Positions 45,983-56,980 of a DNA stretch of 58,410 nt are shown here, one piece after another. The position numbers and the translations under genes are program-made. Below the pieces are notes generated by a model. That model did no database searches. It worked only from the letters and a program-made list of their open reading frames with translations, and was not told the DNA's origin. The DNA comes from Patescibacteria group bacterium (GTDB lineage: Bacteria > Patescibacteriota > Patescibacteriia > UBA9570): positions 1 to 58,410 of the forward strand of contig JAJRVJ010000015.1 of the NCBI GenBank assembly GCA_024277435.1. The letters run 5' to 3'. The stretch's first letter is position 1. Every line of letters begins with the position of its first letter.

Positions 45983-46298
45983 GCTAATGTATATCATGGG
46001 GACAACCTGGGGATGGTTTAGGTATATTCTTAGCTAATATTAGCAAAAAAATATTTTTATACCCGCATGTAGATAAAAATTTGACAAATATTATTAGATA
46101 TACTTGACAAGGCTTGACTATTCCAGTAGTTTTACTCATGGTTTACAGGAACGAGTCGGGAAGTTGATACCATTGTAGCTAACTCAATACATTTACGTAC
46201 TTGTCAAAATACGTGACTACGCGCCTCAAAGTTCGCAATGCGAACTAACTAATTCATAAGTTGTTTTCCCTCACCCCGCCGGGGTTGGGCTATTTTTT
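45983..46298 (+). promoter_or_regulatory. rpoB upstream region: tandem -35 boxes and leader
   Basis: It contains the palindrome GCTAATATTAGC (46033-46044), TTGACA at 46081 and again at 46104. The second, with a 17-bp spacer and TAGTTT (46127-46132), is a usable promoter. The leader of about 160 nt holds a hairpin AGTTCGCA/TGCGAACT (46230-46246) and the motif GACTACGCGCCTC (46215-46227), shared with the lexA leader region. No other gene is seen. Confidence 0.55.
46268..46298 (+). terminator. Terminator-like hairpin abutting the rpoB start
   Basis: CCC-TCA-CCCC (46268-46277) pairs with GGGG-TT-GGG (46281-46289), followed by CTA and six T that end exactly at the ATG. It could act as an attenuator of rpoBC or control start-codon access. 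Confidence 0.5.
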
Positions 46299-49200
46299 AT
46301 GCCGAAAAAACAATCCATCCCAGACATCCCAGACCATCGTGAAACGTTTGCGAAGTTTAACCCTACAATTGCACTTCCAAACCTTATTGAGGTGCAGCAT
46401 CAATCTTACAAGTGGTTCCTTGATGAAGGATTAAAAGAGTTACTTGAAGAGATTTCTCCAATTGAGGATTTTGCAGGACGTGATTTAGAATTATATTTAG
46501 ATGATTACTATCTTGATGAACCGCGATTTGATGAAAAAACTGCAAAAGATAAGAACATTACCTTTGAAGCAGCTATTCGTGTAAATGCTCGATTAAAAAA
46601 TAATCGTACTGGTGAAATTAAAGAACAAGAAGTATATTTAGGTGACCTCCCACTAATGACCAAGCGTGGTACATTTGTGGTTAATGGTATTGAGCGTGTA
46701 GTTGTATCCCAGTTGATTCGTTCAGCTGGTGTATTTTTTACATCGAACAATGTGAAGGGTCGCATGTATTATGGAGCCAAGATTATTCCTAACCGTGGTG
46801 CTTGGCTTGAGTTTTAAACAGACGGCAACGGAGTTATTTATGTAAAGATCGATCGCAAACGCAAGGTAACGGCAACCGCATTATTACGTGCGTTTGGTTT
46901 TTCTTCTGATGAAGAAATTATCAACTTATTTACAGATATAGATACTAATCCAGAACATAAATATATTGAGGCAACATTAGAAAAAGATACTTCTACTTCA
47001 GAAGGCGAAGGTTTGAAAGAGGTATATAAACGTATCCGTCCAGGTGATCTTGCAACTGTTGATAATGCTCGTGGATTGATTCATTCAATGTTCTTTAATT
47101 TCAGTCGTTATGATTTTGGTCGCGTTGGTCGATATAAAATTAATAAACGATTTGGATTTGATTTACCAATCGATCAAGAACATCGCGTATTGTTACGTGA
47201 GGATGTAATTGCTGTACTTCGTGAAATCATTCGTTTAAATAATTCTCAAGAAGAGGCAGATGATATTGATCATTTAGGTAATCGTCGTGTTCGTGCTGTT
47301 GGTGAACTTGTACAAAATAAATTCCGCATTGGTTTAGCTCGAATGGAACGTATCGTTCGTGATCGAATGAGTACACGTGACGTTGCCACGCTAACTCCTG
47401 GACCACTTATTAATGCGCGTCCAGTAATTGGTTCTATTCGTGAGTTCTTCATGAGTTCACAATTATCACAGTTCATGGACCAAACGAATCCATTGGCTGA
47501 GTTAGAACACAAACGTCGATTATCAGCGATGGGACCAGGTGGTCTTTCGCGTGAACGTGCTGGATTTGAAGTGCGTGATGTACATCGTACTCATTATGGT
47601 CGTATTTGTCCGATTGCTACTCCGGAAGGACCAAATATTGGTTTAGTAGGTCACTTGGCTTGTTATGCTCGTATTAATTCTTATGGATTTATTGAAACTC
47701 CATATTGGAAGGTAGAAAAAGATGCAGAAAATAAAACCGCTCGCATTACAGACGAAATTGTGTATCTTGATGCGTTTGAAGAAGAGCGTTCTATTACTAC
47801 CGCTGCAACAACTGAGCTAGATGATGATGGATATATTGTGAGTGAAAAAATTGAAGTACGTAAGTATGGATCACCTATTCTAGATTATCGTTATAACGTT
47901 GATTACATGGATGTAGCGACTCGGCAGATTATTTCTGTGGCTACTTCATTAATTCCGTTTGTAGAACATAATGATGCGGTACGTGCGCTGATGGGAACAA
48001 ACATGCAACGGCAGGCTGTGTCCTGTGTTCGTCCAGATTCTCCAATTATTGGAACTGGTATGGAATTCCGTGCAGCGTCTGATTCCGGTCAGGTGGCGTT
48101 AGCTGAAGAAGATGGTGTTGTAACACATGTAAGTGGACATTTAGTGGAGGTGACTGGTAAGTCTGGAGTGCAAAGACATGAGCTACGTAACTTCATTCGA
48201 TCTAATGCTTCAACTAGCATTAATCAGAAGCCTATTGTAGATATCGATCAAAAAGTGAAGAAGGGTGATGTGTTAGCTGATGGTGCTTCAACAGATCAAG
48301 GTGAATTAGCTCTGGGGCAAAATGTACTAGTAGCATACATGCCTTGGGAGGGTGGTAACTATGAGGATGCGATTCTTGTTTCAGACCGTTTAGTGCAAAG
48401 TGATAAATATAGCTCCATTCATATCGAGGAATACACAATGGATGTGCGTGATACAAAACTTGGGCCTGAAGTAATCACTCGTGACATTCCAAATGTTTCT
48501 GAAGAAAAACTTAAGGATCTTGATGAAGAAGGTATTATCCGAGTTGGAGCTCAGGTTTCATCTGGCGATATCTTAGTTGGTAAGATTACTCCTAAAGGTG
48601 AAACGGAATTATCTGCTGAAGAAAAATTATTACGTGCAATTTTTGGAGAAAAAGCTAAAGATGTTAAAGATTCATCTCTTTATTTAGAGCATGGTGATCA
48701 CGGTAAAGTTGTGGATGTAAAGATCTTTTCAAAAGAGAATGGAGATAAATTAGCATCAGGTGTATTAATGTCTATTCAGGTATCTATTGCGCAACTACGT
48801 AAGATTTCTGTTGGTGATAAAATGGCTGGACGTCATGGTAATAAAGGTGTGATTTCTCGTATCATTCCAGTTGAAGATATGCCATACATGGAAGATGGTA
48901 CCCCAGTGGATATTCTATTAAATCCACTTGGTATCGTATCTCGTATGAACCTTGGACAAGTATTAGAAACGCATCTTGGTTTAGCAGCTCGCGCACTCGG
49001 CTATCAAGTTGCTACTATGCCATTCCGCGGTGTACCTGAATTAACTGTAAAAGATGAGCTTGAAAAAGCTGGTTATCCACGTGAAGGTAAAATTACATTG
49101 ATCGACGGACGTACTGGTGAAGAGTTTGTTCATAAAATTACGTGTGGTGTAGCGTACATGCTGAAATTGAATCATATGGTTGATGACAAGATTCACCAAC

Positions 49201-49589
49201 GTTCAATTGGTCCATACTCATTAGTAACGCAGCAGCCGCTTGGTGGTAAAGCTCAATTTGGTGGTCAGCGTTTTGGTGAGATGGAAGTATGGGCACTAGA
49301 GGCTTATGGTGCCGCTCATACTCTGCAGGAAATATTAACGATTAAATCGGATGATGTGCCTGGTCGTTCAAAGGCGTATGAAGCTGTAATTAAGGGTGAA
49401 AAAATTCGTAAAGTAAATGTTCCGGAATCGTTTAATGTATTAGTTCGTGAATTGAAAGGTTTGGGTCTCTCAGTAGAATTATTCAAAACCAAGGATAAAG
49501 ATAAAAAGAAAGAATTGTCCGAGGATGCTGATGATTCTAAGAAAGCTGAAAAAGAAGAAGTTGAGAAAGCTGAAGAGACAACTAATTAA
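46299..49589 (+). CDS. rpoB: RNA polymerase beta subunit, interrupted by an in-frame TAA
   Basis: The gene encodes the catalytic beta subunit, about 1096 codons, shorter than proteobacterial RpoB. Codon 173 (46815-46817) is TAA in a place where families have Glu (AWLEF-E-TDGNG); translation continues in the same frame with normal RpoB sequence on both sides, so one G-to-T change explains it. The rifampicin-cluster region reads [20 protein letters not shown], with the Asp, His and Ser contact residues of sensitive enzymes kept. The C-terminal [22 protein letters not shown] is normal. A sequencing or consensus error is most likely since the gene is essential. Confidence 0.95.
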
Positions 49590-49615
49590 TCAAGCAATCG
49601 TAACTAGAATATATT

Positions 49616-52600
49616 ATGCAAGAAGGACAAGTAACACGAACTCATGATTTCGACGCAATTCGTTTACGTATTGCTTCATCTGATGAGATTCATGAATGGT
49701 CACATGGTGAAATCACCCGGCCGGAAACAATTAACTATCGTACACAAAAACCTGAAAAGGATGGTTTATTTTGTGAAAAGATTTTTGGTCCGTCTAAGGA
49801 TTGGGAATGTTATTGTGGTAAGTATAAAAAAATTCGTTATAAAGGAATTATTTGTGATAAGTGTGGAGTAGAAGTTACTCGTTCAATCGTTCGACGTGAG
49901 CGAATGGGACACATCGATTTAGCTGCACCGGTTACACATATTTGGTTTCTACGTGGCGTGCCATCTAAGATTGGTCTGATTCTTGATTTATCTGTTCAAT
50001 CCTTAGAAAAGGTAATTTACTTTGCTAACTTTATCATCAACGATGTTGATATGGAGTTAAAGGAACAAACTCTTGAGCAAATTGAATCTGAAGCTACTCA
50101 GAAGATTAAATCTATTAAGGGCGAAAGTAGTAAAGCATTAAAAGATATTGAAACTGAGCGTGATAAAGCTATTGAAGCTGTGAATACTGATAAGCAAAAA
50201 GAAAAGGTTGCTGCGAAGTATGAGCAAGAATTAATCAATGCTGCAATTATTCGTGATGAAAAACTGAAGGATGTTGATGATGCTGTAGATATGGCTAAAA
50301 AAGAGTTGAAGGCCTTAAAGCCAATGGAAATTATTTCTGAAACAAAGTATCAAGATCTTTCACTTAAATATGGCCATCTCTTCGATGCGAGTATTGGAGC
50401 TGAAGCTATTAAGGAGCTTCTACTTGAAGTTGATGTAGAGAAGATGATTACAGAACTTGAAGAAGAAATTGTAGATGCTAGTAAAAATAAGCGCACACGA
50501 TTAGTGCGTCGTTTGAAGTTAGTAAAGAACTTGAAGAAAAATAAGATTCGTCCTGAATGGATGATCATGACAGCAGTTCCTGTAATTCCACCAGATCTTC
50601 GTCCTATGGTGCAGCTTGATGGCGGACGATTTGCTGCTTCTGACTTAAATGATTTATATCGTCGTGTTATTAACCGTAATAATCGTTTAAAGCGTTTAAA
50701 AGAATTGAACGCTCCTGAAGTAATTCAACGTAATGAAAAACGCATGTTGCAAGAAGCTGTTGATGCACTTATTGATAATGGTGCGCGTCATGGTAAAACC
50801 GTTACTGCTTCTACTGGTCAAAAACGTCAGTTGAAATCATTAGCCGACATGCTTAAAGGTAAGCAAGGTCGATTCCGTCAGAATCTACTTGGTAAACGTG
50901 TGGATTATTCTGGTCGTTCTGTAATTGTGGTTGGTCCGCATTTAAAATTGCATCAATGTGGTATTCCAAAGAAAATGGCTCTAGAATTGTTCCGTCCGTT
51001 TGTGATTTCTAAATTGATTGAACGAGAATACGTATATAATGTACGTAGTGCGAATCGATTTATTGAATCTGGTCGATCGGAAGTGTGGGATATTCTTGAA
51101 GAAGTAACGAAAGAGGCGTATGTAATGCTTAACCGCGCCCCTACCCTCCATCGTCTTGGTATTCAAGCATTTCGACCAATCCTTATTGAAGGTAAAGCTA
51201 TTCAGATTCACCCATTAGTATGTACTGCGTTTAACGCGGATTTCGATGGCGATCAAATGGCTGTACACGTACCATTAACTGAGGAAGCAAAAGAGGAGGC
51301 TGGTAATATCATGCTTTCATCCAAGAATTTACTTAAGCCTGCTACTGGTGAGCCGGTGATTACTCCATCTCAGGACATTGTACTCGGTGTATATTTCATG
51401 ACTACCGTGCATGATCCAGTTGATGATAGAAAAATGTACTTTGCTGATAAAGAGGAAGCAACAATGGCATATCAATTAGGCCGCATTACGTTGCAAGAAA
51501 AAGTACACGTAAAGATTAAAGATGAGTTGATTGAAACTTCTGTAGGACGCATCATCTTTAATGAGCTACTACCAGAAGATCAACAATTTGCTAATGTATT
51601 AGTTGATAAAAAAGAACTTAAGGGAATGATTGCTAAAACATTCCAAATTCATGGTGATGAGCGTACGGTAATATTGATTGATGCAGTGAAAGATACTGCT
51701 ATTGAGTATGTAACAAAATCTGGATTAAGTTGGGGTATTGAAGATACACCACTTGTTGAACAAAAGAAGCCTCTTGTAGCTGAAGCAGATAAAGAAGTTG
51801 AAGAAGTATATAAACAATATGAAATGGGTCTGCTTACCGATGATGAGCGTCGTGCTCGTATCATTGAGATTTGGACGCGTACGAAGAGTCTTATTACAGG
51901 ACATGTGCAAAATGCGTTGGACGAAGATAGTTCTGCATTTGCGATGATTGATTCTGGGGCTCGTGGTTCTTGGGGTCAGTTAACTCAGATGATGGGTATG
52001 AAAGGTATGGTAATTAGTTCTTCTGGCGAAACAATTGAGTTGCCTGTTAAAGCCTCATTTAAAGAAGGATTTGATGTGCTAGAATACTTTATTTCTACGC
52101 ATGGTGCTCGTAAAGGTTTAACTGATACAGCGTTGCGTACTGCGAATGCTGGTTACCTTACTCGTCGTTTAATTGATGTTGCGCAGGAAGTGATTGTACA
52201 TGAAGAGGATTGTGGCACTAAAGATGGTAAGGTAATTACTGTTGAAGAAAGTGAAGAAATGAGCCAAACCTTAATTGAACGCATGCTTGGTCGTGTGTTA
52301 GCTGAGGGAATTAAAGATGGTAGCAAAACAGTTATCAAACGCAATACATTAATTACCGAGGATCTTGTACAAGATTTAGAGAAATTAAAGATCACTGAAG
52401 CCAAGTTACGTTCCGTACTTACATGTGATACGTTACGAGGGACTTGTCAAAAATGTTATGGTTATGATCTTGGACACAACAAGATGGTAACAATTGGTAC
52501 AGCCGTTGGTATTATTGCTGCTCAATCAATTGGTGAGCCTGGTACTCAGCTTACAATGCGTACATTCCATACTGGCGGTGTTGCTGGAGCTGACATTACT

Positions 52601-53554
52601 CAAGGTTTACCGCGTGTTGAAGAATTATTTGAAGCGCGTCCATTAAAGCGTGGAGCTATTCTTTCAGCCATTGAAGGTAAATTGATAGATATTGATACGT
52701 CTGGCACTCAGAAAGTGTTAAAGATTTCTACTACACGTAACATTAAGACTGTTCAGAAGATTACCAAAACCATGACTGTTACAGCGAAGGATGGTGATAA
52801 AGTAAAAATTGATGATCCTATTGCTGAACGTGCGAAGAAACCTATCCTAGCGAAGAGTGCAGGCACCATTACACTTACCGACAAAGAAATTCAAATATTT
52901 GGTGAAGAAGATCATGTGGAAGAATATCCAGTACCAGTAGGATTTAATGTACTTGTTGAGAAGGGTGAGTTAGTTACTTCAGGGCAACAACTAAGTGAGG
53001 GTAGCTTAGATCTTCATGATCTTTATGCTCTGCGTGGACGAGATGATGTACAGCGATATATCTTGAAAGAAATTCAATATATCTATTCATCACAGGGTCA
53101 GAAGTTAAATGATAAACACGTTGAAGTGATTGTGCGCCAAATGTTCTCACGTTTCCGCATCGTTGAGCCAGGCGATACTGATTTGGTAACAGGCGATGTA
53201 GTAACAAGTGATCAGCTAAGAGAGGCTATTGAAGCATCTGGCGGTGAAGCACCAGAGGTTGAAAATATCTTACTTGGTATCACTAAAGCTTCTTTATCAA
53301 CCGAAAGTTTCTTATCAGCAGCTTCATTCCAAGAAACAGCTCGCGTATTAATTGATGCAGCGGTAACTGGTAAAGTAGATTACCTCCGTGGCCTTAAGGA
53401 AAATGTAATCATTGGTAAGCTTATTCCAGTAGGAACTGGATACGGCGTAGACCATGAAGCATTAGCGGCTGAAATTGAAGCCGAAGAAAAGAAGAGGTAC
53501 GAATTGCGTAAAGCAGAGGCTCGCGCTCGTCGTGAACTTGCAGAAGAACAATAG
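49616..53554 (+). CDS. rpoC: RNA polymerase beta' subunit (1312 aa)
   Basis: All landmarks are present: the first zinc site (WECYCGKYKKIRYKGIICDKCG), a charged insertion of about 100 residues in the clamp (ALKDIETERDKAIEAV and on), the catalytic Mg loop FNADFDGDQMAVH, the second zinc site CDTLRGTCQKC, and the trigger-loop region MRTFHTGGVAGADITQGLPR. Length and order are normal for bacteria. It starts 26 bp after rpoB and carries no Shine-Dalgarno sequence. Confidence 0.98.
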   Translation: MQEGQVTRTHDFDAIRLRIASSDEIHEWSHGEITRPETINYRTQKPEKDGLFCEKIFGPSKDWECYCGKYKKIRYKGIICDKCGVEVTRSIVRRERMGHIDLAAPVTHIWFLRGVPSKIGLILDLSVQSLEKVIYFANFIINDVDMELKEQTLEQIESEATQKIKSIKGESSKALKDIETERDKAIEAVNTDKQKEKVAAKYEQELINAAIIRDEKLKDVDDAVDMAKKELKALKPMEIISETKYQDLSLKYGHLFDASIGAEAIKELLLEVDVEKMITELEEEIVDASKNKRTRLVRRLKLVKNLKKNKIRPEWMIMTAVPVIPPDLRPMVQLDGGRFAASDLNDLYRRVINRNNRLKRLKELNAPEVIQRNEKRMLQEAVDALIDNGARHGKTVTASTGQKRQLKSLADMLKGKQGRFRQNLLGKRVDYSGRSVIVVGPHLKLHQCGIPKKMALELFRPFVISKLIEREYVYNVRSANRFIESGRSEVWDILEEVTKEAYVMLNRAPTLHRLGIQAFRPILIEGKAIQIHPLVCTAFNADFDGDQMAVHVPLTEEAKEEAGNIMLSSKNLLKPATGEPVITPSQDIVLGVYFMTTVHDPVDDRKMYFADKEEATMAYQLGRITLQEKVHVKIKDELIETSVGRIIFNELLPEDQQFANVLVDKKELKGMIAKTFQIHGDERTVILIDAVKDTAIEYVTKSGLSWGIEDTPLVEQKKPLVAEADKEVEEVYKQYEMGLLTDDERRARIIEIWTRTKSLITGHVQNALDEDSSAFAMIDSGARGSWGQLTQMMGMKGMVISSSGETIELPVKASFKEGFDVLEYFISTHGARKGLTDTALRTANAGYLTRRLIDVAQEVIVHEEDCGTKDGKVITVEESEEMSQTLIERMLGRVLAEGIKDGSKTVIKRNTLITEDLVQDLEKLKITEAKLRSVLTCDTLRGTCQKCYGYDLGHNKMVTIGTAVGIIAAQSIGEPGTQLTMRTFHTGGVAGADITQGLPRVEELFEARPLKRGAILSAIEGKLIDIDTSGTQKVLKISTTRNIKTVQKITKTMTVTAKDGDKVKIDDPIAERAKKPILAKSAGTITLTDKEIQIFGEEDHVEEYPVPVGFNVLVEKGELVTSGQQLSEGSLDLHDLYALRGRDDVQRYILKEIQYIYSSQGQKLNDKHVEVIVRQMFSRFRIVEPGDTDLVTGDVVTSDQLREAIEASGGEAPEVENILLGITKASLSTESFLSAASFQETARVLIDAAVTGKVDYLRGLKENVIIGKLIPVGTGYGVDHEALAAEIEAEEKKRYELRKAEARARRELAEEQ

Positions 53555-53581
53555 ATTACGCAGGTTAACAAGTGTATGTTC

Positions 53582-53614
53582 CAGTAGAGCCGCCCTAACG
53601 GGGTGGCTCTACTG
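53582..53614 (+). terminator. Hairpin after rpoC
   Basis: CAGTAGAGCC (53582-53591) pairs perfectly with GGCTCTACTG (53605-53614) around an inner CCC/GGG stem. There is no strong T-run. The -10 box TATACT of the next gene starts about 15 bp later. Confidence 0.6.
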
Positions 53615-53640
53615 TTAGCATCTCGTGCTATACTATTGTT

Positions 53641-55020
53641 ATGAATACACATAAAAATCGATACTCAAGAAGTATTACAGATCAACCGAATACCATCTTA
53701 ATCAAAGACGGTTCATATATTATTACTACAAACGATAAAGATGAGGTTGTTGTATTGAGAGGGAAATCTATTTATATTAAGAATGGTGTTGTTGAAGAGA
53801 TTATTGATGCCGGCGCAGAGGGGAATTTATTACAGTCTGTTGACATGGTATATAATGCTGGTTTACGTGGAGGCACTGTGCTTACTCCAGGTTTTGTTAA
53901 TGCACATTCGCATCCGCCAATGTATCTTTTACGTTCAACTACATTGTTAAGTAACGATACAGCCACTACTGAGGAATCATTAGCTGTAGCGCGTACCATT
54001 GAGCAAACTATGACACTGGATGATCAAAAGTATGCGGCATTGGGTGATTTTACCGAGCAACAAAAATTAGGTACCACTACAGTATTATCTCATTATCATA
54101 CACCGGAAGCTACTCGCTGGGCGGCTCGTAAAGCTCACGTACGCTTAGTTGACGCCATTAGTATGGCTAGTAAAACGGATCCATCAGCAAGTTTAGAAAA
54201 AGCCCAGGCTACATTTAGTGATGTTGATGAATTGATCTCTGCTGGTATAACCATCCATACTATGGAGCGAGTTTCTGTAGAAGAACTTAAGGCTGTTAAG
54301 CAGGTGATGGACGCATATCCTGAAGTACTGCTTACCATTCATTGCGGAGAAACGGTTACCGAAGTTGAGGGGTCACTTAAAAAACATGGTAAGCGACCAA
54401 TTGCTGTTTTACATGAAGCCGGATTATTAAGTGAGCGTTTAGTATTATCGCATGCTGTACATTTTACCGATGATGAAATTTCTTTACTGGTAAAAAATAA
54501 TGTTGGAGTGGTGCATTTACCAACATCAAACCGTATTCATAAATCTGGTCAATTCAATTACGGAATGTTCTACCAAGAAAACGAAGCGCAACGGGTAGCC
54601 CTGGGAACTGATAGTGTAATTTCAAAAAGTAAGCTTGATATTATTTCGGAAGCATTTCAAAGTAAGGTAATGCATCAAGATAGTGATAATCCGGTAAGCT
54701 ATGAAGAATTATTTAAGATGATGACTATTAATGGCGCACGGGTATTAGGTATGGGTGATACGGTTGGAAAAATATGGCCAGGCTATAAGGCGGATATTGC
54801 ATTTTGGAAATTAAAAGATCGTGGGTTTATTCCATATGATTCTGAAAATCCAAATACTTTAATTGGTAATATGATTACTCATGGGGCTACAGCAATACGT
54901 GATTTAATGATTGGTGGTACGTTTGTTATTTCTCATCGTAAACATGTATTAGTAAATGAAAGTAAGTTGCTAGCAGATTTGCAACAACGTCATATTGAAT
55001 TACGTGATAGAGTGGCGTAG
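53641..55020 (+). CDS. Amidohydrolase, SAH/MTA deaminase-like (459 aa)
   Basis: Metal-dependent hydrolase of the TRZ/ATZ and S-adenosylhomocysteine/methylthioadenosine deaminase branch. The first metal motif HxH is in FVNAHSHPPMYL (His89, His91), further ligands are in TIHCGETVTE and LSHAVHFTD, and the catalytic Asp in LGTDSVISKS. These enzymes deaminate adenosine derivatives or guanine, fitting a purine-salvage role beside guaB. TATACT lies exactly six bases before the ATG. It converges with the TauE-like gene, 3 bp between stops. Confidence 0.82.
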   Translation: MNTHKNRYSRSITDQPNTILIKDGSYIITTNDKDEVVVLRGKSIYIKNGVVEEIIDAGAEGNLLQSVDMVYNAGLRGGTVLTPGFVNAHSHPPMYLLRSTTLLSNDTATTEESLAVARTIEQTMTLDDQKYAALGDFTEQQKLGTTTVLSHYHTPEATRWAARKAHVRLVDAISMASKTDPSASLEKAQATFSDVDELISAGITIHTMERVSVEELKAVKQVMDAYPEVLLTIHCGETVTEVEGSLKKHGKRPIAVLHEAGLLSERLVLSHAVHFTDDEISLLVKNNVGVVHLPTSNRIHKSGQFNYGMFYQENEAQRVALGTDSVISKSKLDIISEAFQSKVMHQDSDNPVSYEELFKMMTINGARVLGMGDTVGKIWPGYKADIAFWKLKDRGFIPYDSENPNTLIGNMITHGATAIRDLMIGGTFVISHRKHVLVNESKLLADLQQRHIELRDRVA

Positions 55021-55023
55021 GTG

Positions 55024-55761
55024 TTAGAAGAATAATAGCTTAATGGCTATGCCGGACACAAATATTGTAAATACTGTTTTTGCCCAAGCAGTACCTTTTG
55101 TAATTGTAAGATGAGCACCAATATACGATCCGGTTGTCATACCCACTAACAGAGAGATGCCTAGAGGCCAATCCACTAATCCGTGCCAAATAAATACTAC
55201 TAAGGCACTAATTATTCCTAATGAAAATGGAATTAAACCAGTTGCAATTGCTTGAGTAAAAGTCATACGAAATATTCCTAGCTTAGTAAGCATGGCAATT
55301 GTGCCCGCTCCGGCTCCAAGAAATCCTGTATAAATTGTGTTTGCAAAATAAATGATAAAGCCTAGAATGTCACGTGGCTTGGAAGTAGATTTTTCTTTTA
55401 CCCCAAGATCCTTTTTTATATGCATGAGAGGTAAAATAATAAGGATCATTATTGCGATGATATTCTTAATGAGATCTTCATTAATTTCCACTAACAAGCT
55501 TGCGCCAATTGCCCCGCCTATAATTTGTAGTATAGAAAATGGTATAGCGTACTTCCATACGATGTGCCCTTTACCTAGGTAGCGCATGAGGCCTCCGGTA
55601 ATAAGGCCAAATGAACCAAGGCGATTTGTAGCTATGGCTATTTGTGGAGGTAGACCAAATAGTAACAGTAAAGGAATTGTAATGAGCCCTGCTCCACCGG
55701 CGATGATACCAAAAAAGCTGGCGATTGTGCCAACTCCGTATACTATTAGTATGTTTTGCAT
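55024..55761 (-). CDS. TauE/SafE-type anion permease (245 aa)
   Basis: Eight hydrophobic segments arranged as two similar halves. The N-terminal segment FFGIIAGGAGLITIPLLLLFGLPP (read in part as GAGLITIPLLL) and the second-half TGFLGAGAGTIAML are the family repeats. Substrates in this family are sulfite, sulfoacetate or similar anions; none can be assigned. It shares the strand and a 6-bp gap with guaB and is probably co-transcribed after it. Confidence 0.82.
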   Translation of the reverse strand: MQNILIVYGVGTIASFFGIIAGGAGLITIPLLLLFGLPPQIAIATNRLGSFGLITGGLMRYLGKGHIVWKYAIPFSILQIIGGAIGASLLVEINEDLIKNIIAIMILIILPLMHIKKDLGVKEKSTSKPRDILGFIIYFANTIYTGFLGAGAGTIAMLTKLGIFRMTFTQAIATGLIPFSLGIISALVVFIWHGLVDWPLGISLLVGMTTGSYIGAHLTITKGTAWAKTVFTIFVSGIAIKLLFF

Positions 55762-55767
55762 CTAGTA

Positions 55768-56859
55768 TTATTTTTTTAATGCATAGTTTGGTGCATCAGC
55801 AATTTGCGCGAGGCTATGAGGGTGACTTTCATTAAATCCGGCGTTGGTAATGCGAACAAATTTACCGCGTTTATGTAGTTCTTCAATCGTTGGTGCGCCA
55901 GAATATCCCATACCAGCTCGCAATCCACCAAGGAGTTGGTATACAACATCATCAACAGACCCTTTATATTTAATGCGACCAACAATACCTTCTGGAACGA
56001 GTTTTTTTGCTTCAGTTACAGATTCTTGAAGATAACGATCTTTACTGCCGCGTTGCATAGCTTCCATCGATCCCATTCCGCGGTAAGTTTTATATTTTAC
56101 GCCATTCTCTTCAGTTACTTCACCTGGTGCTTCATCGGTACCAGCCAGAACTCCACCCATCATTACTACATCTGCTCCTGCGGCTAATGCTTTAACAATG
56201 TCACCAGAATATCGAATGCCACCATCAGCAATAATTGGGATGCCAGCTTTGTGAGCCACTTCAGCACAGTTCATAACTGCGGTGAGTTGCGGTACGCCTA
56301 CTCCAGCTACAATACGGGTTGTACAAATGGATCCAGGCCCAATACCAACTTTTACAGCATCAGCACCAGCTTTGATGAGATCTTTCGTAGCTTCGGCTGT
56401 TGCAACATTTCCTCCAACTATTTGTACGTTTGGGTATTCCTTTTTAAGAAAGCTCACCATATCAAGTACACCCTGAGAATGACCATGGGCGCTATCAACT
56501 ATCAGTACATCAACTCGTGCCTTTACCAATGCTTTGGCACGCAGTTTAGCTTTGTCACCAACACTCACGGCTGCACCAGCTAGTACGCCGGCTTGTTTTA
56601 CTTCTTTCACAGCTGCTACTTGTTCAGCTTCATCAAGATTTTTATGTACAATTCCCATTCCGCCTTCTTTTCCCATAGCAATAGCCATACTTGCCTCGGT
56701 AACAGTATCCATTGGGGATGATAATAGAGGAATATCTAGAGTGATAGTTTTTGTGAGGCGTGTGCGTAATTCAACGTCGCGAGGCAACACTTCAGACTTC
56801 TGCGGTATGAGCAGAACGTCGTCAAATGTTAGAGCTTCTTCAATCAATCCTTTTTGCAT
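55768..56859 (-). CDS. guaB: IMP dehydrogenase lacking CBS domains (363 aa)
   Basis: IMPDH makes XMP from IMP, the committed step to GMP. The TIM barrel is complete: [19 protein letters not shown] at the start, [10 protein letters not shown] with catalytic Cys179, [11 protein letters not shown] and the flap TYRGMGSM. Between [19 protein letters not shown] and [10 protein letters not shown], where the two CBS domains (about 120 residues) normally sit, only a short linker remains. Nucleotide control through CBS is therefore absent. TATACT lies 12 bases before the ATG. Confidence 0.95.
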   Translation of the reverse strand: MQKGLIEEALTFDDVLLIPQKSEVLPRDVELRTRLTKTITLDIPLLSSPMDTVTEASMAIAMGKEGGMGIVHKNLDEAEQVAAVKEVKQAGVLAGAAVSVGDKAKLRAKALVKARVDVLIVDSAHGHSQGVLDMVSFLKKEYPNVQIVGGNVATAEATKDLIKAGADAVKVGIGPGSICTTRIVAGVGVPQLTAVMNCAEVAHKAGIPIIADGGIRYSGDIVKALAAGADVVMMGGVLAGTDEAPGEVTEENGVKYKTYRGMGSMEAMQRGSKDRYLQESVTEAKKLVPEGIVGRIKYKGSVDDVVYQLLGGLRAGMGYSGAPTIEELHKRGKFVRITNAGFNESHPHSLAQIADAPNYALKK

Positions 56860-56980
56860 ATATTAAAAAGGAGTATAGCAAGGAAATGCTATGCTGTCAA
56901 CAATTGGTTGATATTTTTAGATTCTTGTTCAATATCTTCCTTTATTTACTAATTACTCATAAAGAACTGTATTGAGCAGG

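Noticed and set aside
46299-49589. Reassigned stop codon to explain the rpoB TAA
   Set aside because: TAA and TGA act as normal stops in neighbouring genes, and the single Glu-to-TAA change is better explained by an error or mutation.
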